DNA of 64,000 nucleotides. Origin: CAWKOH01 sp963851245 (GTDB taxonomy: Bacteria > Actinomycetota > Acidimicrobiia > Acidimicrobiales > Palsa-688). Position 1 is the first letter of the stretch. Each line of letters starts with the position of its first letter. Below, piece by piece: positions 45,810 to 55,428 of this stretch. The stretch covers positions 1-64,000 of the forward strand of contig CAWKOH010000007.1 of assembly GCA_963851245.1 (NCBI GenBank), read 5' to 3'. The notes under the pieces are model-generated. The model worked only from the letters and a program-made list of their open reading frames with translations, made no database searches and had not been told where the DNA came from. Position numbers and translations under genes: made by a program.

Positions 45810-46454
45810 CGGGCCTTCGGCCCGGACCCGCTCGAAGAACGCGTCCATGGCGTCGTGGGCCTCGCGGCCGCCGTCGAAGCCGCGCCACAGCCGGCGCAGA
45901 CTGGCCGACCAGCTCGTAGCAGGCGTCGATCGGCACGATGAAGCACTCCGCTCCGCCGTGGTCGATGCGTCGAGCCGGACCAGGAAGGCCTCGACGTCGG
46001 GCTGCAGGGTCGACAGCACCGGGTTGGCGGCGACCACCTCCTCCCAGGTGTCGAGGGCCAGCTCCGACTCGGTGGCGCCGGCCGGGCCGGGGTAGAAGGC
46101 CGCCACCCGGTCGAGCGCGGAGTTGAGGAAGAAGAAGGCCACGCCGACCGGGATCTGCAGGGAGTCCCACTGCGCCGGCGGACAGCTGGAAGTCGGGAAA
46201 GGCCAGGTACCGGTCGGGCACGGCCCGGTAGTGCGCCGCCTCCCGCGCCCTCGGAGGTGAAGAGCAGGTAGCAGCCGCGGCAGGCGCACAGCAGATTGCG
46301 GGCCTGGAGGTCGACGAGGTGGCCGTGCTCGTCCGGAGATCGGCTCGCGCGCACAGCTCGCACCGCTCCCCGGCCGGCACCGTCCGGCGGGGCCGGGACT
46401 GCCGGATGCGCTGCAGCACGGCCAGGGGATCGTCCGTGCCGCACGCTCGATCAC
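45806..46454 (-). CDS. DUF5947 family protein, frameshifted
   Basis: Pieces from three frames join as DDPLAVLQRIRQSRPRRTVP, CELC, EHGHLVDLQARNLLCACRGC, YLLFTSEGA, AQWDSLQIPVGVAFFFLNSA, DRVAAFYPGPAGATESELAL and FDGGREAHDAMDAFFERVRA. The cysteine pairs C-E-L-C and C-A-C-R-G-C suggest a metal or Fe-S site. DUF5947 proteins accompany DUF6084 in Huc and Hhy clusters. GTG at 46454 overlaps the NifU-domain gene stop; the stop overlaps the DUF6084 ATG. Confidence 0.78.
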
Positions 46455-47030
46455 GTGGCCGCCATCTCCGCCGGGCACTCCTCGTACACCGGCTTGGTCG
46501 CCGAGGGCCACCGGCACCCCCGGTCGGCGGCCGGGAGCGGCTGGTCGACGTCGATGCGGACGATCTCGGGGGCCGCCTCCACGATGGCCCGCTCGACCGC
46601 CAGCTGCAGGGTGACCGACGAGGACGGGCAGCCGTCGCAGCTGCCGAGCAGGCGGAGCTGCACCGCGCCCGCGTCCTCGTCGATCGCCGAGCAGCTCCAC
46701 GTCGCCGCGCGTGGGCCGCCAGAGCGGGCGGACCTGGGCCAGCGCCCCCTCGACCCGGCGGGCCAGAGACTCCGGGTGGAGCCCGTGCACCAGCAGCAGG
46801 CTGGCCACCAGGTCGTCGGCTCGACCAGGGCGTCGATCAGACTCCGGCAGCGTGCTCGCGGCCAGCTCCACGATCCGGGCCAGGCCGGCGCCGTACAAGC
46901 TCGGCAACCAGCCGCAGGAGCTCCTCGGCCCGGTCGTAGGTACTCGGATCGGCGGTGGCCTCGCAGCTCGTCGAGCAGTCTGCTCGATCCGGTCGCCCGT
47001 GGCCCGGAGGTTCTGTGGTGCCGGCATCAT
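46451..47030 (-). CDS. NifU C-terminal-domain protein, frameshifted
   Basis: About 193 residues. The N-terminus reads MMPAPQNLRATGDRIEQ. The C-terminal NifU/Nfu domain reads VQLRLLGSCDGCPSSSVTLQ then LAVERAIVEAAPEIVRIDV, with the Fe-S-binding CDGC motif. It could deliver an iron-sulfur cluster to HucS or act in electron transfer. A longer HucE/HhyE-type protein with a NifU domain is known from related clusters; here only the NifU part is clear. Several indels lie between 46,690 and 46,990. It begins 12 bases after the hucL stop. Confidence 0.8.
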
Positions 47031-47041
47031 GACACCGGCGC

Positions 47042-48829
47042 TCAGCAGGCCAGCTCGGGATTGGCGACCTGGGTCGGCGAGTGCAGCTTCTTCAGCACCT
47101 TCCCCTTGCCGAGGTACATGTGCACCCCGCACGGCAGGCACGGGTCGAAGCTGCGCACCGACCGCATGATGTCGATGCCCTTGAAGTGCTCCTGGTCGTT
47201 CTCCTCGAAGATCGGCGTGTCCATCACCGCGTCCTCGTAGGGGCCCGGGGTGCCGTAGCTGTCGCGGGGGTTGGCGTTCCACGGCGTCGGCGGGTACGGG
47301 TGGTAGTTGGCGATCTTGCCGCCCTTGATCACCATGTGGTGGGAGAGCACGCCCCGCACCGCTTCGGTGAACCCGCAGCCGATGGCCTCGTCGGGGACGT
47401 CGAACGGCTCCCACGTCTTGGTCTTGCCGGCCCGCACGTCGGCCAGCGCCTTCTCGATGAAGTCGAGGGCGGCCGCGGCCGCGTAGGCCTGGAAGTAGGT
47501 CCGGGCCCGGTCGCGCTCGATGGTGTTGGACCACTGCGGGATCTTCCACTCCAGGGTGACCTCAGGCTTGAGCGCGGTCTTCGGGAGGTGGATCACCACG
47601 CTGTCGCCGGTGGCCTTGAGGTGGTCGGTGTTGACCAGGCCGGACAGCGCGGTCGACCACAGGCGGGCCAGCGGACCGCCGCCGGTGTCGAGGGCCAGGT
47701 GGTCGGTGCCGTCGAACCAGCGGGGCGACATGACCCAGCTGTAGTTCCCGTCGAAGTCGCGCTTCTGCGGCTGGGGGTTGGTGTGCTGGTTCCACGGGTG
47801 GCGCCGGTCGACCGGGTTGCCCAGGGGGTCGTGGGTCACGAACATCTCCTGGTCTTCCCAGTCGTCGTAGAACGAGTGCCCGAGCAGGATCCGGATGCCG
47901 AGGTTGATCTCGACCAGGTCGTTGGTGACCAGCTTGCCGTCGACGACCACGCCGGGCGTCACGCCCATGGCCCGGCCCCACTCGGTCATGTCCCGGTAGT
48001 TGAAGTTGCACACCGCCGGGTCCTGGAAGGCGCCCCAGCACCCGAGCAGCACCCGCCGCCGGCCGACCTCCTCGTAGCCCGGCAGCGCCTGGTAGAAGAA
48101 GTCGAACAGGTCGTCGTGCATGGGCACGACCCGCTTCATGAACTCCACGTAGCGCATGAGCCGGGTGTAGTAGTCGGTGAACAGCTGGATGGTCGCCGTG
48201 GTGCCCACCCCGCCCGGGTACAGCGTCGACGGGTGCACGTGCCGGCCCTCCATCAGGCAGAACATCTCCCGGGTGTACCGGCTGACCTGCAGCGCCTCCC
48301 GGTAGAACTCGCCGGAGAACGGGTTGAGCGACCGCATGATGTCGCCGATGGTCTTGTAGCCGTGGTCGCCGGCGTGGGGCGCCTCGGTCCGGTTGGCCTG
48401 CTCGAGCACCCCCGGATTGGTCTCGGCGACCATCTTCTCGCAGAAGTCCACCCCGACCAGGTTCTCCTGGAAGATGTTGTGGTCGAACATGTACTCGGCC
48501 GCCTCGCCCAGGTTGACGATCTGCTCGCCGAGGGCCGGCGGGTGCACGCCGTACGCCATGTTCTGGGCGTAGCAGGAGCAGGTGGCGTGGTTGTCGCCGC
48601 AGATGCCGCAGATGCGGCTGGTGATGAAGTGGGCGTCGCGGGGATCCTTGCCCTTCATGAAGATGCTGTAGCCCCGGAAGATCGACGAGGTGCTGTGGCA
48701 CTCGGCCACCCTGCCCGTTGCCGAAGTCGATCTTGGTGTAGATGCCGAGGCTGCCCACGATCCGGGTGATCGGGTCCCAGGCCATCTCCACCAGGCCGTT
48801 GGCGTCTGTCGTTCGTCTGTGGTGGCCAT
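47042..48829 (-). CDS. hucL: [NiFe] hydrogenase large subunit, group 2a (Huc type)
   Basis: This subunit holds the NiFe active site. The N-terminal cysteine motif is RICGICGDNHATCS (R-x-C-G-x-C-x3-H) and the C-terminal motif is DPCLPCGVH. After it, a tail of about 25 residues (MYLGKGKVLKKLHSPTQ and more) would be removed by the protease. Other conserved parts are MAWDPITRIVGSLGIYTKID, FQENLVGVDFCEKMVAETNP and YHPYPPTPWNANPRD. About 595 residues. Two indels near 48,805 and 48,720 disturb the N-terminus. ATG at 48829 lies 6 bases after the hucS stop. By similarity to the Mycobacterium smegmatis enzyme, it would oxidise H2 at atmospheric concentration in the presence of O2. Confidence 0.96.
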   Translation of the reverse strand: MATTDERQTPTAWWRWPGTRSPGSWAASASTPRSTSATGRVAECHSTSSIFRGYSIFMKGKDPRDAHFITSRICGICGDNHATCSCYAQNMAYGVHPPALGEQIVNLGEAAEYMFDHNIFQENLVGVDFCEKMVAETNPGVLEQANRTEAPHAGDHGYKTIGDIMRSLNPFSGEFYREALQVSRYTREMFCLMEGRHVHPSTLYPGGVGTTATIQLFTDYYTRLMRYVEFMKRVVPMHDDLFDFFYQALPGYEEVGRRRVLLGCWGAFQDPAVCNFNYRDMTEWGRAMGVTPGVVVDGKLVTNDLVEINLGIRILLGHSFYDDWEDQEMFVTHDPLGNPVDRRHPWNQHTNPQPQKRDFDGNYSWVMSPRWFDGTDHLALDTGGGPLARLWSTALSGLVNTDHLKATGDSVVIHLPKTALKPEVTLEWKIPQWSNTIERDRARTYFQAYAAAAALDFIEKALADVRAGKTKTWEPFDVPDEAIGCGFTEAVRGVLSHHMVIKGGKIANYHPYPPTPWNANPRDSYGTPGPYEDAVMDTPIFEENDQEHFKGIDIMRSVRSFDPCLPCGVHMYLGKGKVLKKLHSPTQVANPELAC

Positions 48830-48834
48830 CGTCC

Positions 48835-49892
<1,058 letters not shown>

Positions 49893-50110
49893 AGCAGGTC
49901 CTCCCCTCATCGTGAAGCCGCGTCGCGTGTCGTGCGGCTCGCATGTAGTGATACCCCGGGCAGCCCGGCGTCGTAAATGAGTGTCTTTTGCACCGTCGCC
50001 CGGCCGGGTGCATGGCACAGGCCCGTTGACACTGCAGGTAGGTGGGGCTATGAAGGACGCACAGACATGGAAGACGGCACGCGACCGGCTGCGCGACGGG
50101 CCCGGACGGG
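49893..50110 (+). promoter_or_regulatory. Divergent promoter region of the hydrogenase locus
   Basis: For the rightward PadR-YceI gene there is a good sigma-70-type promoter: TTGACA at 50026-50031, a 17-base spacer, and TATGAA at 50049-50054, about 50 bases before the ATG at 50111. The hucS side has its ribosome site GGGGAGGA but no strong promoter boxes. A GC-rich dyad (CCCGGGCAGCCCGG) lies near 49,955-49,969. The PadR protein probably acts in this interval. Confidence 0.55.
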
Positions 50111-51171
50111 ATGTCGCGTTTCGAGTTGGCGCCGCCCCGCCGGTTCGTGCTGCCCGCCATCCTCCTGCTGCTCTCGGAGCGGCCCGGCTACGGCTACGGC
50201 CTGGTGCCGCGTCTGCAGGAGTTCCGCTTCGGCCACGTCGACCGCCCGGCGGTCTACCGGGCCCTGGCCCAGCTGGAGCGCGACGGTCTGGTCGAGGCGT
50301 CGGCCGGAGAACCCGACGGCGGGCACGGCCAGGCGGGTGTACCGGATCACGGCCCTGGGCGAGCGGGTCCTGCGGGTGTGGATGGGCGTGATCAAGGAGG
50401 AGCACGACTACCTCGGCGAGGTCCTGCGCCGCTATCAGGCCACCGGGACGACCGACGCCGTCCTGGCCGAGGTCGAAGGGGGCTGGGCGACCGCGCTCGG
50501 GTCGGGGTGGTCGCCGGTGTCGGCGACGTCGGCCGGCCGCCGCCGGTCGTGCCCTTGGTCACCGTCAGTGACTGGCGACGAGGTCGAGCCGGTCGCCTCG
50601 GCGCCGAGCGGCAGCCGGTGGGGCCGCACCGGGCCCGAAGGCCGACGCCAAGGCGGTTACCGGCTGGTCCCCGAGCGCTCGGTGGTGCTGATCGAGGTCC
50701 GCTCGACCGTTGGACCACTCAGCTTCGGCGCCATCGGCGTTACCGGATGCGTCGAGGCGGCGATCACCGACGGGGTGGTCCGACGCTGGGCGCCCAGCCG
50801 TCGGGCCGCATCGCCGTCGACGTGGCCGGACTTCGGTCGGGCAACGGGCTATACGACGCCGAGCTCCTTCGCCGCATCGACGCCCGCCGCTTCCCGACCG
50901 CCACCGTCGAGCTGCGCAGACTGCGCACCCGAGCGGGGTGAGCTCCCGCTACCACCTGGAAGGCGCGCTCACCTTCCACGGCGTGACGAGACCCGTGCAG
51001 GGCACGGTCAGCGTCGAAGCCGTCGCCGACCGCCTCTTGCTGATCACCGGCGAGCAGGCCTTCGACATCCGTGACTTCGCCATCCCGTCGCCGACCGTGC
51101 TCATGCTGCGCATCTACCCGGACGTGCGGGTACGGCTCCAAGCCGAAGCCGAACTGGAGGACACACGATGA
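50111..51171 (+). CDS. PadR regulator fused to a YceI domain, frameshifted
   Basis: The N-terminal PadR winged helix reads FELAPPRRFVLPAILLLLSE, YGYGLVPRLQEFRFGHVDRP and AVYRALAQLERDGLVEASAG. After an indel near 50,325 come RVYRITALGERVLRVWMGVI, KEEHDYLGEVLRRYQATGTT and EVEGGWATALGSGWSPVS. That same frame continues without a stop into the YceI barrel GYRLVPERSVVLIEVRST, GPLSFGAIGVTG and, after two more indels, VDVAGLRSGNGLYDAELLRR, YHLEGALTFHGVTRPVQGTV, GEQAFDIRDFAIPSPTVLML. So one chain of about 353 residues probably joins DNA binding and a lipid-binding-type barrel. It is divergent from hucS and likely regulates it. The stop overlaps the next ATG. Confidence 0.75.
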
Positions 51172-51422
51172 AGATCCTGGTGGCCCTGGCGGTCGGCTAC
51201 ATCGTGGGCGCCAAGACGGGCGGCAAGGACCTCGACCAGCTCGGCCGGTCGCTCAAGGCGCTCTGCGACACCGACGAGTTCGCCGACGTGGTGTCGGCGG
51301 CGCGCGCCCAGCTGGGCAGCACGCTGCGGGAGCTGGCGTCCATCGTCGACGGCGGCCAGCTACCGGACGCCTCCGGCGGCGATCTGGTGGCGCGGGTCAG
51401 GCACCTGGTCGGTCGCGATTGA
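51168..51422 (+). CDS. Small glycine-rich membrane-anchored protein (YtxH-like), copy 2
   Basis: 84 residues starting MKILVALAVGYIVGAKTGGK, with the same plan as the protein at 41680-41913: a glycine-rich anchor ending in G-x-x-x-G, then helices (LGRSLKALCDTDEFADVVSA). ATG at 51168 overlaps the PadR-YceI stop, as in a coupled pair. Its 3' end overlaps the convergent PAS gene by 26 bases. It is probably a paralogue serving the same complex; function unknown. Confidence 0.7.
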   Translation: MKILVALAVGYIVGAKTGGKDLDQLGRSLKALCDTDEFADVVSAARAQLGSTLRELASIVDGGQLPDASGGDLVARVRHLVGRD

Positions 51423-52225
51423 CGTCGCCGTCGGCGCGCTCGGTGACGTCCTGGCCGATCCCGCGCAGGCCCACCACCGTGCCGGCCGACCCGAGGGCGG
51501 GCTGGGCTCGCACCCGGACCACCCGGACTTCTCCGTCGGGGCGGACGACCCGGTAGGTATCGGTGAAATTGCCGGCCGCTCGATGCCACCGACCCCTCCA
51601 TCTCGGCCCGCACCCGTTCGCGGTCCTCGGGGTGGATTACGTCGACGTGCGACTCGAACGTTCCGTCGAAGTCGAGTGGGTCGACTCCGTGGATGCGATG
51701 GAACTCGTTGCTCCACTGCACGGCGCCGGTGCGGACGTCCCACAGCCAGCTGCCCACGTGGGCCAGGGCCTCGCCTTCCTCCAGCCGGCCTTCGACCTCG
51801 GCCAGCGTGGCCTGGGCCAGGCGTTGCTCGGTGACGTCCCTGACCACGACCACTAGAGCGACGGGCTGGTCGACGGCGTCAACGACCCGAGACATCGACA
51901 CGGATGTCGGCATCGGCATGCCATCGGGGCGCAGCACCTCGGTCTCGTAATGGCGGACCCGCTCGCCGGCGGCGACCCGGGCCACGACGGCCACGACCTC
52001 GTCCTGCAGGTGTTCAGGAAAGAGGACCGTGAGGCTTTCTTCAAGAAGCTGGCTGGCCGGGCGTCCGAACAGACGCTCGGCTGTCGGGCCCCAGGTCGTG
52101 ATCCTCCCTGCGGGTTCGATGGTGAGGATGGCGTCGTCGGAAGTCTCGACCACCGCCTGGAGCAGCGCCTCGGGCGCCACGTCGCCGGGCTTACCTCGAC
52201 TCGGCTTCGTGCGAGGTGTTGTCAT
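51397..52225 (-). CDS. Tandem PAS-domain protein, one frameshift
   Basis: About 276 residues with two PAS folds. The first is ALLQAVVETSDDAILTIEPA, GRITTWGPTAERLFGRPASQ and VVVVRDVTEQRLAQATLAEV. The second starts GEALAHVGSWLWDVRTGAVQ and WSNEFHRIHGVDPLDFDG (PAS-3 type). It ends, after an indel near 51,580, with RVVRPDGEVRVVRVRAQ and GLRGIGQDVTERADG. No kinase, GGDEF or DNA-binding domain follows. It would sense a ligand or redox state and signal by protein contact. The start at 52225 is MTTPRTKPSRGKPGDV. Its position next to the hydrogenase regulator is suggestive only. Confidence 0.82.
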
Positions 52226-52290
52226 CGCCCGGTCCCCCTATCGTTCTGGCGCCCGCCAGAGCCTACTGTCGCGGCGACGCGTCAGAGCCG

Positions 52291-53443
52291 TTAGGTCTCC
52301 CCGTCGTTGATGTTGTAGAGCTTCGCGTAGTTGTCCCAAAGCACCTTTCGTTTGGTCTCCTCCGCGAAGGGCAATGACCAGAACGTCTCCGTCGCATTTG
52401 GAAACTTCGAATCTCCATGGGGGTAATCGGTCGAGTAGACGATGTTGTCATCACCAAACTCGTCGAAATAATGCCGCGCCGGAACCTCGTCGGCCTCGCA
52501 GGACAGGAAGCAGTTGCGCCGGAGGTACTCCGAAGGCGCCATCTGCAAGTCAGGAGCTTCGTACTTGCCTGACCACTCCCAATGCTCGTCGAGGCGGTAC
52601 ATCATGAATGGGGCCCACGAACAGTTCCCCTCGAGTAAACCCACTCGCAAGTCGGGAAAGCGCTCGAGGATTCCACCCGATGTCAGGCAGGCAGCGACGA
52701 ACATGATCCCGAGAGGTTGGTTGAATGCATGCCAGAGCATCATCTTGTCGAAGTGCTCACCAAAGGAAAAATCTGGGCGGGTGACACCGCCGCCGTGGAA
52801 ACAGATCGGGACGCCCAAGCGGCAGGCTTCGCGCCAAAGAGGGTCGTATATGGGGTTGTGCCAAGGCCGGCTATCCACCAGTCCCGGGCTTACAAACGCA
52901 GCTTTGAAGCCGCGTTCAACGTTGCGCGCGAACTCGTCGACGGCCGCATCTACGTCGTGGGGAGCGAGCATGGCGGCTCCAAACACCGCGGCCCGGACGC
53001 CCGCAGTCAACCACGAAGTCCGCCAACCAATCGTTGTAAGCCCGCGCCATCGCTGTGGCGAGCTCGGGCTCGAGGCCTCGGCTGCCGATGTGGTGGCTAC
53101 TCGGCAGGGAGATGACGAAGAGCCCCCGGCTTGGGAACAACACCGTCGAGTCGAGGTGCTCGGTGTCCATGGCCATGACCTGTGATTTCGCGTCCCAGCC
53201 TCGTTCCTCAGCGATGCGAGTTGCCGACTCCTGCACCGGGTTGTAGGGAAAGCCGCTCACGGTCACAGCACCTCGTTCGGGCTGAATCACGTTTTTCACT
53301 ATCACCCGCATATCGGGATCGAGGTCGTCCAGGCCGATTGGTCTGAGCGGGCCCCAGCTCGGGTCCATATAACGCTGCCAGAGGTCTGGGGGCTCCATGA
53401 CGTGCATATCGCTATCGGCTACCCGATATCCGTGCCACGCCAT
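52291..53443 (-). CDS. Amidohydrolase-2 family protein, one frameshift
   Basis: A TIM-barrel hydrolase or decarboxylase of about 384 residues. The first strand VADSDMHVMEPPDLWQRYM has D-x-H in place of the usual H-x-H. Then RIAEERGWDAKSQVMAMDTE, SRGLFVISLPSSH, VERGFKAAFVSPG, LGVPICFHGGGV (metal histidine), MLWHAFNQPLGIMF and DNIVYSTDYPHGDSKFPN (catalytic aspartate). The family includes ACMSD and gamma-resorcylate decarboxylases; actinobacterial members are often of unknown substrate. An indel near 53,005 splits the frame. ATG at 53443 (MAWHGYRVADSD). Confidence 0.87.
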
Positions 53444-53604
53444 CGCGTTCCCTCTCCGATCGAAACCGCCCGAACTATAGACCAACGTCCGGACGCTTTA
53501 ACCAGGCTCTCCCAGGGCTCGAGTCTGATCGACCGCACTCGCCTGCAACCCTCGATCTGGCCCGCTCGACCATCTCCGGGGAGAATGGATCGCCGGCGGC
53601 AGGG

Positions 53605-53679
53605 TCAGCCGAGATCTTCGGCCGCGATGAACGGCCCCCGCTTGATCTGGAAGGCACGCTGGACTTCCTCTGGATTCAT
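53605..53679 (-). CDS. 24-residue open frame with a strong ribosome site
   Basis: ATG at 53679 is preceded by CCAGGAGGCACGAAG, an excellent Shine-Dalgarno at good spacing. The product starts MNPEEVQRAFQIKRGPF and ends with A-A-E-D-L-G at a TGA. It may be a genuine small peptide upstream of the amidohydrolase gene, or the stub of a longer gene cut by an indel. No family is recognised. Confidence 0.35.
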   Translation of the reverse strand: MNPEEVQRAFQIKRGPFIAAEDLG

Positions 53680-53853
53680 CTTCGTGCCTCCTGGTCGACG
53701 GCGGGTCTGAACGTCATGTTCGGGGTGGCAAGACCGAGCGTGTCCCGATGGGAGAAAAATCGATTTGACGCCCTCGTGGCGATCCGGAGTCGGTCGACGC
53801 GGTCCCAGCAGGCATCCTCCCGCTCTTTATGATGGGAAGTCAAGGAGGTGTGA
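53680..53853. other. Intergenic region before the membrane-protein gene
   Basis: Holds the ribosome site GGAGG at about 53,844 for the rightward gene. Together with 53,444-53,604 this is about 335 bases with nothing recognisable besides the 24-residue frame. Confidence 0.4.
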
Positions 53854-54606
53854 ATGAAGGGCGGAGCGCTGTTTGTCGCCGTCTTCCTCGCCTGTGCCGT
53901 AGAGGCCGTGGAGGCGACAACCATCGTGCTGGCCGCCGGCACCGCCCGCGACAGGTGGCGCTCGGCCCTGCTCGGGGTGGGTGCCGGGCTGGCCGTGCTG
54001 GCAGTCGTGATCGCCATCCTGGGGCCGGCCGTTACCGCCCTTCCACTGCGCACGCTCCGGTTGGTCGTGGGCGGTTTGCTTCTGATCTTCGGTTTGCAAT
54101 GGCTGCGCAAGGCCATCCTCCGGGCCAGCGGGCACAAAGCCCTCCACGACGAGAGTCGGATCTTCCGGGATGAGCTGGCCGCGGCCGAGGCTTCGGCGGC
54201 TGAGCGACATGGTGTGGTTGACGACTGGTACGGCTTCACCCTTTCGTTCAAGGGTGTGGTGCTCGAAGGCCTCGAAGTGGTGTTCATCGCCCTGACCTTC
54301 GGGAGCAACCAGCACAACGTCCCCCTTGCCGCGCTGGCGGCGGTCAGCGCCGTGGTCGTGGTGGCCGTGGCCGGGGTAGCCGTTCGAGCCCCGCTCTCTC
54401 GGGTGCCGGAGAACACCATGAAGTTCGTGGTCGGGGTCATGCTCACGGCCTTCGGAACGTTCTGGGGGGCCGAAGGGGCCGGGGCCAAATGGCCCGGATC
54501 GGACGCCGCCCTACCGTTCGTCGTCGCCGCCATCGCCCTGCTCGGCCTGGGCACGGCTGCTGTCCTCCGTCGCAACGTCCCTGTCGAGGCGGTGGGCGCA
54601 TCGTGA
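53854..54606 (+). CDS. Membrane protein with two-fold E-x2-E repeats (GDT1/TMEM165-like)
   Basis: 250 residues and six or seven membrane helices. The first half begins LACAVEAVEATTIVLAAGTA and the second half has FKGVVLEGLEVVFIALTFGS. Both show E-x2-E-x2-x-I-x-L, in a two-fold pseudo-repeat reminiscent of the UPF0016/GDT1 cation transporters, though the exact E-x-G-D signature is absent. The middle contains a soluble loop (ALHDESRIFRDELAAAEASA). Substrate unknown; a cation exporter is possible. The ATG at 53854 follows GGAGG. Confidence 0.65.
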   Translation: MKGGALFVAVFLACAVEAVEATTIVLAAGTARDRWRSALLGVGAGLAVLAVVIAILGPAVTALPLRTLRLVVGGLLLIFGLQWLRKAILRASGHKALHDESRIFRDELAAAEASAAERHGVVDDWYGFTLSFKGVVLEGLEVVFIALTFGSNQHNVPLAALAAVSAVVVVAVAGVAVRAPLSRVPENTMKFVVGVMLTAFGTFWGAEGAGAKWPGSDAALPFVVAAIALLGLGTAAVLRRNVPVEAVGAS

Positions 54607-54830
54607 GGGCCAGGGTCCGGGGCTTTCTTGCCTTTTGGTATGATTTCGTGGTCGGGGACGACTGGCGGGTGGCCCTGGCGGTGGTCGTGGGCCTGGCCTT
54701 GACTTACGCCCTGAGCCAGACGGCTGTCCCCGCCTGGTGGGTGTTGCCGGCCGCCATCGGGGTGTTCCTGCCGCTCAGCCTGTGGCGGGCGACCCGTCGC
54801 CGCCCCGGCGGCTCGCGAACCAGCCGCTGA
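54603..54830 (+). CDS. Small two-helix membrane protein
   Basis: 75 residues starting at GTG 54603, which overlaps the stop of the preceding gene (GTGA). It has a short amphipathic start (RGFLAFWYDFVVGDDWR) and two hydrophobic helices (VALAVVVGLALTYALS and WWVLPAAIGVFLPLSLW), then a basic tail. Probably a partner of the upstream membrane protein. Its 3' end overlaps the convergent tadA gene by 56 bases. Confidence 0.65.
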   Translation: MRARVRGFLAFWYDFVVGDDWRVALAVVVGLALTYALSQTAVPAWWVLPAAIGVFLPLSLWRATRRRPGGSRTSR

Positions 54831-55257
54831 GCAGGTCCGAGGCTTCGGCCGCCCGGACCCCCGGGGTGACGGGGAGTTCGTGGTTGAGCCGGGGATCGGA
54901 ACAGAGGTTGTAGAGAGATCCGCATGCCCCCGCCTTGGGATCCGGCGCGCCGAAAACCAGTCGTCCGAGCCGGGCCGCCACCAGGGCCCCGGCGCACATC
55001 GGGCAGGGCTCCAGGGTGACGTAGAGGGTGGCATCGGAGAGACGCCAGGAACCCACCGCCTCCGCTGCCCTCCGCAAGGCCAGGATCTCGGCGTGGGCGG
55101 TCGGATCGGCCCTCGCCTCCCGTTCGTTGCCGGCCGCGCCGATGACGTGAGCGCCCATGATGACCACGGCGCCGATGGGAACGTCCCCCCAATTGCCGGC
55201 CGCCCGGGCCTCGCGCAGGGCCAGGATCATGGCCTCGTCGTCGTCCACGGCGGGCAC
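54775..55257 (-). CDS. tadA: tRNA-specific adenosine deaminase TadA
   Basis: TadA deaminates A34 of tRNA-Arg(ACG) to inosine. From the GTG at 55257 the product has 160 residues. The zinc site is PTAHAEILALRRA (H55, catalytic E57) and EPCPMCAGAL (C85, C88). The family block LVFGAPDPKAGACGSL then LNHELPVTPGV follows. The GTG start is preferred over an ATG at 55320 because AGGAGG lies 5 bases upstream of it. Some hydrophilic C-terminal residues are extra. It converges with and overlaps the small membrane-protein gene. Confidence 0.9.
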   Translation of the reverse strand: MPAVDDDEAMILALREARAAGNWGDVPIGAVVIMGAHVIGAAGNEREARADPTAHAEILALRRAAEAVGSWRLSDATLYVTLEPCPMCAGALVAARLGRLVFGAPDPKAGACGSLYNLCSDPRLNHELPVTPGVRAAEASDLLSGWFASRRGGDGSPATG

Positions 55258-55428
55258 GGTAGCCTCCTGGACAGGAGCGTCGGGTCGGACATTGAGTACG
55301 CACCCGGAAAAATCCGACACGGGCGGCGCTCGCCGTCGGTCACCGAGAGTGCCCGGGATGTATCACGCGTGCCAGGCTCCCCTCAGAATTGGTTGGCCGG
55401 GTTCCCGAACAGGAGTAGCGCACAGGAA

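Noticed and set aside
47081..48769. Long plus-strand open frame of 562 codons.
   Set aside because: It is antisense to hucL, valine- and histidine-rich, with no domain; a GC-rich codon shadow.
55321..55428. Possible SAM riboswitch before the MetY-like gene (CACCGAGAGTGCC resembles an S-box 5' block).
   Set aside because: The other conserved blocks, such as GGCAACC and the kink-turn partner strand, are not found, so the match is too weak.
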